A DNA stretch of 64,000 nucleotides from contig CAMVKN010000001.1 of NCBI GenBank assembly GCA_947168045.1, positions 62,001 through 126,000 on the forward strand, in the 5' to 3' direction. Numbering within the stretch: the stretch's first letter is position 1; each line of letters begins with the position of its first letter. The notes under the pieces were generated by a model that made no database searches, had not been told where the DNA came from, and saw only the letters and a program-made list of their open reading frames with translations. Source of the stretch: an uncultured Prevotellaceae bacterium. Lineage in GTDB: Bacteria > Bacteroidota > Bacteroidia > Bacteroidales > Bacteroidaceae. Of the stretch, positions 8,501 through 13,939 are shown piece after piece. The translations under genes were made by a program, and so were the position numbers.

Positions 8501-8840
8501 ACCCGCCAACATCACTGATGCCAACCGCATTGATGCCGACGGCACGCCTCAGATGAACTACAACCGCAGCTCGAAGAACAATGCCACCAGCGACCGCTGG
8601 CTCACCAGCGCCAACTATCTGGTGATGAAGAACATCTCGCTGAGCTACAACCTGCCTAAGTCGTGGCTCAACAGTCTGGGCGGCGTTGTCAGCGGTGTGA
8701 CGCTGACTGCCGGTGTGGAAAACCTCTTCACCCTTACAGCACGCCAGGGCCTCAACCCGCAGTACAACTTCACGGGTGGCTACGACGAGACCTATGTCAC
8801 GGCCCGCGTGTATAACTTCGGACTTTCTGTTAATTTCTAA
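5568..8840 (+). CDS. SusC/RagA-type TonB-dependent outer membrane receptor
   Basis: This 1090-residue transporter takes glycans bound by the SusD partner across the outer membrane using TonB energy. A signal peptide (about residues 5-23, ending GGALAQ) is followed by a carboxypeptidase-regulatory-like domain (VNGTVLSQDDGQPVIGATV, about 26-100). Next is the TonB box/plug region (DEVIVVAYGTAKKQSITGSV), the plug with IRIRGIGSLNGSNSPLYVVDG, and the 22-strand barrel ending VYNFGLSVNF. All hallmarks of SusC are intact. The SusD gene follows after 25 bases. The leader has a promoter and two hairpins. No sensor or anti-sigma gene is nearby, so its regulator and glycan are unknown. Confidence 0.96.
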   Translation: MEKRRIMTLLAMLFLLVGGALAQTKVNGTVLSQDDGQPVIGATVQVVGTTVGTVTNSSGQFSLTCPAGKNVLRITYVGMEPIEVSARPNMRIMLTSDQTALDEVIVVAYGTAKKQSITGSVASIDSKEIEQRIGTSVTGALEGAAPGVQVNNTYGEPGAEPNIRIRGIGSLNGSNSPLYVVDGIIYSGNIADLNPDDIQSISVLKDAASAALYGNRASAGVIIITTKNGRSNNTSQINLKINHGFYNRGIKEYDRLGVKDFMESSWAALKNYGIWNDGLSEADAADYASKNLALSVLHNNIFDKANDALFDANGKLVANVLPGYTDLDWEDNIERTGDRQEYNLNGNYTTDKVNIYSSIGYLKEKGYVVGSDYERFTARLNSQFTPNKWITTGVNLQGTVSTRHFNNNASANAYANPFYVARYMAPVYPVYLHNEDGSIVMGVDGPEFDTTSDYLDNRNIAYELRADQDESRRNVIDGTAFVNLNLPYDFVVSVKGNMAHRTNNRTRYNNPNIGDGATNNGRLSSYAYEYNTYTMQELLNWSHEYGVHHIDAMAGHENYKYSSKSFYGMNTTMAVPDIFVQNNFLNNSYMYGSDDEYTTESYLARVRYNYDQKYFFDASWRRDGSSRFHKDNRWGNFFSVGASWNIKKEAFMEKVDWVDQLRLRASYGETGNDAGVSYYAYKALYYVDKNAGSSALMKQQLAAPDIKWETAQTIDVALEGRLFDRLNFSIGYFDKRNKDLLFDVRLPLSAGSFAYNEDYYNMTVAKNIGTISNYGWEISLDGDIIKTKDWRWTAGIDATFLHNKIRKLPNGDNILSGLHNYTEGRSLYDFYTYHFEGVDQKTGQSLYTIDPEKIDNAVKAGELVNIGGTPIYQTDEKTGEFVLDEDGNKIATGYYEGGTNYTMDTAHGLRDFHKSALPTVYGSFTTGLTYQNLTLNMLMTYSLGGYTYDGVYQSLMSTNSATSGSAIHKDALKAWQTEPANITDANRIDADGTPQMNYNRSSKNNATSDRWLTSANYLVMKNISLSYNLPKSWLNSLGGVVSGVTLTAGVENLFTLTARQGLNPQYNFTGGYDETYVTARVYNFGLSVNF

Positions 8841-8865
8841 CCAAACATCATAGGAGATCATCATT

Positions 8866-10518
8866 ATGAAGAGATATATCAATCAACTCTTGGCAGGCAT
8901 GGTGCTGGTGGGTGCACCGGTACTCACATCCTGCAGCAGCGACTATCTGGAAACCGACCCCACTGAATCGGTGTCGGCTGATGTAGCCACCGCTACTGCC
9001 GAGTCGGGCTATATGGCACTCAACGGTATTGCCAAGACCATGACGACGCAGCAGTACGCATGGAGCCAGGGATGTGCTGGTGAAAACCGCATCTTCGTCA
9101 TCTACGAGAACTATGGCTCGCAGGACTACTTCTACAATTACTATGCAACGGGCTGGGCACCCATCATGAACCTGCAGTACTCCACCCGCAACAACACGTC
9201 CTACGATGCCTATCCCTGGTACTACTACTATACCCTCGTCGGACAGGCCAACACCATCATCGCTCACATTGATGAAGCCACAGGTGAACCTGGACTCGTC
9301 AAGTTCGACAAGGCTTCGGCGCTGACCTACCGTGCCTACGCCTTTGAGAAGCTGCTGCACTACTACGCTCCGCGCTGGCAGGACAGCAACAACGGTGCTG
9401 CTGACGGCATCATCCTGCGCCTTGACGAGTCGACAGGCGGCATGGCGCTGTCGTCCATGGCCGACTGCTACAAGCAGATTTACAAGGACTGCGATGAGGC
9501 TATCGCCCTGTTCAAGGAAAGCGGCATGGATCGTAGCAGCAACGAGGTGTGGATTGCCAACGAGAATGTGGCACACGCCGTCTATGCCCGTGCAGCACTG
9601 ACACGCCAGGACTATGCCAAGGCCTTGGAACAGGCCAAGCTGGCACGCGAAGGCTATCCCCTGATGGACAACACCGCCTACTACAGCGGTTTCTGCCGTC
9701 CCACCAGTGAGTGGATTTTCGGCAGCTATGGCGATGCGAGCGAGAACAACTGGTACTGGAGCTATGGCACGCAGTATGCCTGCAACGGCTACTATGCTGC
9801 CAACACGGCTAACGGTGCCGGCTCCATCAATATCGACCTGACAAACCAGATTCCTGACAACGACATCCGTAAGGGACTGTTCCTCACACCTGACAAGTTT
9901 CCCTCATACAACCTCAGCGACCCAACGGTTCCCGATGCTTACTATCTTACTTACGGTATGTTGGGCATCCATAACGATCCCCTGTGGGAAGAGGTCGATG
10001 CCTATATCGAGAAGCGTCATGCCATCGGGGCTTCGGCCATGGCTCGTCCCTATGCACCAGGCTACTATTACATCGGCGGTCACCTGAAGTTCTATGTGTT
10101 CGACACGCCGGGTGTAGGCTACCTGCCTTTCATCCGCTCATCGGAGATGTATCTCATCGAGGCTGAGGCCAACTACTTCCTTAACAACACGACAGCTGCC
10201 CAGGAGGCACTTGTGGCCTTGAACACGACCACCGACCGTACACCGGGCTACACTTGCGACAAGACGGGCAACGACCTGTTCCAGGAGATTGTCAACTACC
10301 GTGAGCTTGAGCTGTGGGGTGAGGGCGTAGGCTTCAGCGACTACAAGCGCTGGAATATGCCTATCAGCCGTCGTGGCCTTGCCCAGGGAGGCAGTGCCCA
10401 CTCGGCCATCGCAAAGAACATCGCAGCCAACGACCCCAACTGGACCTGGGTCATACCCCAGTGGGAGACTGACTACAACGATGCCTTCAAGAGCACGGCT
10501 GACGAGAGCGCTGAGTAA
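8866..10518 (+). CDS. SusD/RagB-type starch-binding-like outer membrane lipoprotein
   Basis: A 550-residue surface lipoprotein that captures glycan for the SusC partner. The lipobox is at LTSCSS (Cys about residue 23). The SusD TPR-like fold is seen in the N-terminal ETDPTESVSADV block, YRAYAFEKLLHYYAP (about 160) and the C-terminal block with FIRSSEMYLIEAEANYFLN and IVNYRELELWGEGVGFSDYKRW. Length is usual. The start is preceded by AGGAG at suitable spacing. It ends in a clear Rho-independent terminator at 10541-10572, so the operon has two genes. Confidence 0.95.
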   Translation: MKRYINQLLAGMVLVGAPVLTSCSSDYLETDPTESVSADVATATAESGYMALNGIAKTMTTQQYAWSQGCAGENRIFVIYENYGSQDYFYNYYATGWAPIMNLQYSTRNNTSYDAYPWYYYYTLVGQANTIIAHIDEATGEPGLVKFDKASALTYRAYAFEKLLHYYAPRWQDSNNGAADGIILRLDESTGGMALSSMADCYKQIYKDCDEAIALFKESGMDRSSNEVWIANENVAHAVYARAALTRQDYAKALEQAKLAREGYPLMDNTAYYSGFCRPTSEWIFGSYGDASENNWYWSYGTQYACNGYYAANTANGAGSINIDLTNQIPDNDIRKGLFLTPDKFPSYNLSDPTVPDAYYLTYGMLGIHNDPLWEEVDAYIEKRHAIGASAMARPYAPGYYYIGGHLKFYVFDTPGVGYLPFIRSSEMYLIEAEANYFLNNTTAAQEALVALNTTTDRTPGYTCDKTGNDLFQEIVNYRELELWGEGVGFSDYKRWNMPISRRGLAQGGSAHSAIAKNIAANDPNWTWVIPQWETDYNDAFKSTADESAE

Positions 10519-10540
10519 TCGAGTTGAAAAGCATAAAAAA

Positions 10541-10572
10541 TCCGTGGCGGTCACTCCGCCACGGTTTTTTTT
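10541..10572 (+). terminator. Rho-independent terminator after SusD
   Basis: CCGTGGCGG pairs with CCGCCACGG around a short loop, followed by a run of eight T. It lies 23 bases after the SusD stop. Confidence 0.92.
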
Positions 10573-10700
10573 ATGGCCAACAATCATCGGACAGGCGGGG
10601 GGGACATATACATGACACATCCATGACATATCCATGTTCCCCTGTTCGTCCTTGCTTCCCTTCAGCGACAAGCGTCACCCTTTGGCTCAGAAAAGAAAAG

Positions 10701-10744
10701 AATTGGCACTAATATGGGTAAATTTTCCCAAATTAGTGCCAATT
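10701..10744. terminator. Long AT-rich hairpin, likely bidirectional terminator
   Basis: AATTGGCACTAAT pairs exactly with ATTAGTGCCAATT, and inside it TGGG pairs with CCCA. Both flanks are T-rich on their own strand. It sits between convergent genes and could end the M23 peptidase transcript. Confidence 0.55.
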
Positions 10745-10830
10745 TGTTTCCGAATGATATGCCTCTATGTCTTAGCACCCGATGCGATGTTATCGGGCAT
10801 AAGCGGGCTTTTATATCAGAAGAAGAATGT

Positions 10831-11799
10831 TTAGTTGTACTTCAGAATCTGACCGGGCTTCAGTACGGTACGCATGGTGATGCGGTTCAGACGGCAGAGG
10901 GCATCAACGGTGGTGCCATGCTGACGGGCGATGCCATAGAGCGTCTCGCCGCGCTTCACCTTGTGATAGCTGGTCGTTGACTGATTGTTGGAAGCCAGCG
11001 TCCTGGTGTTCGTTGCAACCTGGGCAGGCTGCTCCTGGGCCAGCTGAGCGTAGTTGGTGTTGTCAGTGCCACCAGTGCCACCCACGCCACGCAGACGGGT
11101 AGCCACAAGCGACTCCTTGTTATAGGTGGCCTTGCGGAACATATAGCTGTCGCCCACCACGTCCTGGTTGTAGAAGTCGAACATCAGTGCGGGATTCAGA
11201 GCGGTGCCGCAGAGGCGGGTCTCAAAGTGCAGATGCGAACCCGTGCTACGACCGGTGCTGCCACCCAGTCCGATGGGCTCACCGGCACGCACTTCCTGAT
11301 TCTCGGTCACCAAGTGCTTTGACATGTGGCCATAGATGGTCTCCAGTCCGTTGGGGTGACGAATGACGACATACTTGCCGTAGCCCTTGGCCTCATAGCG
11401 CACGATGCGCACCTTGCCTGAGAAGGCAGCGACGATGGTGTCGCCGGTGTTCAGCTTGATGTCAAGGCCCTTGTGCTGGCGTCCCCAGCGTGCGCCGAAG
11501 TTAGAGGTAATCTGGCGGCTGGGCGTCGGCATGGCAAAGTCGCGCAGGTCAATGAGGAAGCTATCGGGAAGAGTTGTCTGCCTGCCAACATACTGGTTGT
11601 TCCAGTCGTTATACAGCTGGGCAGCGGGCGAGGCAGCGGTGGCCTCGTTCTCTAAAAGTTGGTTCAACTGAATGGAGTCAACGGCGCGCAGTTTGCGGTC
11701 GATGGGTGCCTGATTGGCAATCAGGTCTTGTGCAGCTACGGGCATCACTGCCGTCAAAGCAAGTGCAACGAGAAGGTTCTTCTTCATTTTTTTCAGCAT
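10831..11799 (-). CDS. M23 (LytM) metallopeptidase with C-terminal LysM domain
   Basis: A 322-residue periplasmic or secreted cell-wall peptidase. Signal peptide about residues 1-24 (ending VAAQ). The LytM domain covers about 95-205. The zinc ligands His109 and Asp113 (QHKGLD) and His191 (HLHFE), with His189 and His158 (YGHMS) as the other catalytic histidines, are all present, so it should be an active endopeptidase rather than a degenerate EnvC/NlpD-type activator. A Gln/Thr/Asn-rich linker (about 235-275) leads to a LysM domain (YHKVKRGETLYGIARQHG to the end) that binds peptidoglycan. An inner ATG gives MKKNLL as an alternative start. It is monocistronic with its own TACCTTTG promoter. Confidence 0.93.
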   Translation of the reverse strand: MLKKMKKNLLVALALTAVMPVAAQDLIANQAPIDRKLRAVDSIQLNQLLENEATAASPAAQLYNDWNNQYVGRQTTLPDSFLIDLRDFAMPTPSRQITSNFGARWGRQHKGLDIKLNTGDTIVAAFSGKVRIVRYEAKGYGKYVVIRHPNGLETIYGHMSKHLVTENQEVRAGEPIGLGGSTGRSTGSHLHFETRLCGTALNPALMFDFYNQDVVGDSYMFRKATYNKESLVATRLRGVGGTGGTDNTNYAQLAQEQPAQVATNTRTLASNNQSTTSYHKVKRGETLYGIARQHGTTVDALCRLNRITMRTVLKPGQILKYN

Positions 11800-11865
11800 G
11801 ATTGTTATTCTGTGTGGTTATGTTATTACACGAATTCTTGGTGTGCTTTTGACACAAATTCGCTG

Positions 11866-11873
11866 CAAAGGTA
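11866..11873 (-). promoter_or_regulatory. -7 box TACCTTTG of the M23 peptidase gene
   Basis: On the minus strand the sequence reads TACCTTTG, 66 bases before the start codon at 11799. Confidence 0.6.
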
Positions 11874-11979
11874 CAAAAAAAATCCTAAACGCGGAAAGAA
11901 TAGTGGATTATTTCGCCTCATTAGGGAAAAATTAGCGGTTTTTAAGTTTTGATGTGAATACTTTCTTCTTAGGTGATAT

Positions 11980-12245
11980 GACGCTTTAGCGTGAATATGC
12001 TGAACTGCCCATCTGAAGAAAACAAGAGACAGCTCACATACGCGCGCGCGTAATAACAAAAGGTGCTCAGGCGCTCGCACCTGCGCAAGTTTCGCTTATA
12101 CACTCGCGCGCGCGAGGGAAAAATCGAGTCTTTTTCATCAATCAACGACTTATTTTCATAACTCCATGCCTGGCGAAATTATCTCCATGCCTGACTGTCG
12201 TAACTCCATGCCTGACTGTCGTAACTCAATGCCTGGCTGTCACTC
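11980..12245. repeat. Repeat locus 3: CGCGCG palindromes plus 21-bp tandem array
   Basis: It begins with the palindrome ACGCTTTAGCGT, followed by CGCGCGCG runs near 12040 and 12106 and an imperfect GGTGCTC...GCACC inverted pair. Then come four modules of 21 bp whose ATG words fall at 12166, 12187, 12208 and 12229, exactly 21 apart (core AACTCCATGCCTGACTGTC). The last module shares TAACTCAATGCCTGGCTGTC, inverted, with locus 2 at 42597-42617. The CGCGCG runs also recur in locus 1. Confidence 0.75.
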
Positions 12246-12268
12246 AAGCCTAATTGTCACTACACTCG

Positions 12269-12307
12269 GAAATGAAAAAAGAAAAGCTCGCTTTTCTTTT
12301 TCATTTC
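12269..12307. repeat. Perfect long AT-rich hairpin upstream of the beta-helix operon
   Basis: GAAATGAAAA...GAAAAG pairs with CTTTTCTTTTTCATTTC around CTCG, with a single bulge. It sits just before the first of two TAACTTTG boxes. It could insulate the divergent genes or end readthrough. Confidence 0.6.
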
Positions 12308-12319
12308 ACTCGTTTTTCG

Positions 12320-12327
12320 TAACTTTG
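12320..12327 (+). promoter_or_regulatory. Upstream copy of a duplicated TAACTTTG promoter
   Basis: The block TTTTTCGTAACTTTGC occurs here and again, nearly identical, 85 bases downstream. A GCCGTC/GACGGC hairpin starts right after it. Confidence 0.5.
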
Positions 12328-12381
12328 CCGTCTGCGACGGCGAACTTACTTGGTCTCGGCAAAAAAAAGAAAAAATTTTCT

Positions 12382-12412
12382 TTTGTTTTGCTCTCGACTT
12401 TTCGTAACTTTG
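12382..12412 (+). promoter_or_regulatory. Promoter TTTG-N19-TAACTTTG of the GH141-like/GH31/symporter operon
   Basis: A -33 TTTG at 12382-12385 is spaced 19 bases from the -7 TAACTTTG at 12405-12412, the ideal spacing for Bacteroidota. The ATG of the first gene follows 23 bases later. Confidence 0.75.
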
Positions 12413-12435
12413 CAGCCGAAGAAACCTGAAACACC

Positions 12436-13932
12436 ATGAACAGACTACTGACACTGGCCCTTTTACTTCTCATGGCAACGGCAAACCATGCTGCCAGCAT
12501 CGTGGTGCACCCCGGCGAGAGCCTTCACGAGGCACTGCGACAGGCACGCGAATGGCGCCGCACCGGTGACAGCCGCTGCCAGGGCGGCATCACCATCGTC
12601 ATCAAGGCGGGACGCTACTACATGGACGAGCCGCTCTTCCTGCGCCCCGAGGACAGCGGCACGCCCGACTCACCCACGGTCATCTGCGGCGAGGCGGGCA
12701 CCGTCATCTGCGGCGATGCCACACAGCAGCACCGCCAGCTGTGGCCGGCCGAGGGCATGGCACCCATCATCGACTTCAAAACCGCACAGCGCACCATCAC
12801 CATCGACGCACCCGATGAAAACGTGCTAAACGGCACTGACCCTATGGAAATGGTGGTACACCAGCGGTGGGCCATCGCCATCCTGCGTGTAAAAGAGATT
12901 TGCAGGCGCGATGGCTCAGCCATCGTGTCCTTCCTCGAGCCAGAGAGCCGTTTGGAGTTTGAGCACCCCTGGCCACAGCCTGTCATCGGCGGCGAGCGGG
13001 GCAGCAGTTCGTTCCTGCTACAGAGCACTGAGCAGCGCGACGGTGTAGAACAGCTGGTGGTGGTCGATGGTGCCCACCACATCAGCTTCCGCGGCATCAC
13101 CTTCGAGAACACCTGCTGGAACCGTCTCCTGCACCGCGGACATGTGACGCTGCAGGGTGGCTTTCCCATCGTCGATGCCTATAAGCTGAAGGAGAACGAG
13201 GGGCTGCCATGGGATGCGACCTTGGAGAACCAGGCATGGGTGGAGCGCCCTGTGAGCGCCGTCACCGTTAGAGAGGCTGAAAGCGTCGATTTCATCGGCT
13301 GCACCTTCCGTCACTTAGGCGCCACAGCCTTAGACTATGTCAGCGTGAAGGACGCCACCGTCGACAGCTGCCGTTTTGAGGACATCGGTGGAACCGCCAT
13401 TTTAGCCGGTTCCTACGCTGAGAGCCCACGCGAGGTGCACCGCCCCTACAACGACCTGGCTGAGCGATGTCAACATCTCACCATCACCCATAACACCATC
13501 CACGATGCGGCCAACGAGGACTGGGGCGCCGTGGGCATCGGCTGCGGCTACGTACGCGATGTCGTCATCAGCGACAACAGCGTCAGCCATGTCAACTACT
13601 CAGGCATCTGCGTGGGATGGGGATGGACGGCAGCCTACACCGGCATGGAGCACAACATCATCAGCCGAAACCATGTGAGCGACTATGCGCGCCAGCTCTA
13701 TGACGCAGGAGGCATCTACACGCTGAGCAACCAGCCGCGCTCCATCATCAGCGACAACATCATCAGTGCACCCGCCAAGGCACCCTACGCCACCAACGAC
13801 CGTGCCTTCGCCATCTATCTCGACGCCCGCACCGACGGTTTCACACTGAGCGGCAACACCATAGAGGGTCGGCCGCTGAGACGCGATGAAATCGGCGACA
13901 ACCAGCCAGGACCAAATCTCATATTCCAATAA
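12436..13932 (+). CDS. Secreted right-handed beta-helix protein, GH141-like
   Basis: A 498-residue protein with a signal peptide (ending ANHAAS) and a parallel beta-helix made of repeated short strands, such as HHISFRGITFENTC, ESVDFIGCTFRHLG and DVVISDNSVSHVNYSG. The block LYDAGGIYTLSNQPRSIISDN resembles the (D)GGGIYTLG.QPGT.I..N signature of the GH141 group, whose studied member removes fucose from rhamnogalacturonan II. GH141 proteins are usually longer (around 600), so it may be a shorter relative. It is the first gene of an operon: GH31 starts 8 bases after its stop and the symporter follows, so it should act on the same glycan. The fold is confident; the exact activity is not. Confidence 0.75.
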   Translation: MNRLLTLALLLLMATANHAASIVVHPGESLHEALRQAREWRRTGDSRCQGGITIVIKAGRYYMDEPLFLRPEDSGTPDSPTVICGEAGTVICGDATQQHRQLWPAEGMAPIIDFKTAQRTITIDAPDENVLNGTDPMEMVVHQRWAIAILRVKEICRRDGSAIVSFLEPESRLEFEHPWPQPVIGGERGSSSFLLQSTEQRDGVEQLVVVDGAHHISFRGITFENTCWNRLLHRGHVTLQGGFPIVDAYKLKENEGLPWDATLENQAWVERPVSAVTVREAESVDFIGCTFRHLGATALDYVSVKDATVDSCRFEDIGGTAILAGSYAESPREVHRPYNDLAERCQHLTITHNTIHDAANEDWGAVGIGCGYVRDVVISDNSVSHVNYSGICVGWGWTAAYTGMEHNIISRNHVSDYARQLYDAGGIYTLSNQPRSIISDNIISAPAKAPYATNDRAFAIYLDARTDGFTLSGNTIEGRPLRRDEIGDNQPGPNLIFQ

Positions 13933-13939
13933 CACCGAC

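Larger units (their letters stand above)
10519..10830. other. Convergent gap between SusD and the M23 peptidase
   Basis: About 310 bases with the SusD terminator, a G-run followed by short direct repeats (ATGACACATCC, ATGACATATCC, near 10611-10634), a long hairpin at 10701-10744 and a smaller one near 10779-10799 (CCCGAT/ATCGGG). No gene is seen. Confidence 0.7.
11800..12435. other. Divergent gap with repeat locus 3 and tandem promoters
   Basis: About 640 bases. From left to right it holds the M23 promoter (11866-11873), a mosaic of palindromes and CGCGCG runs (11980-12120), a 21-bp array (12157-12245), a long hairpin (12269-12307) and two promoter boxes for the plus-strand operon. No gene is seen. 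Plus-strand frames through the array are open only because its period is a multiple of three. Confidence 0.7.

Noticed and set aside
12157..12245. CRISPR-like array
   Set aside because: The units are 21 bp with no unique spacers, only four copies, and no cas genes are nearby.
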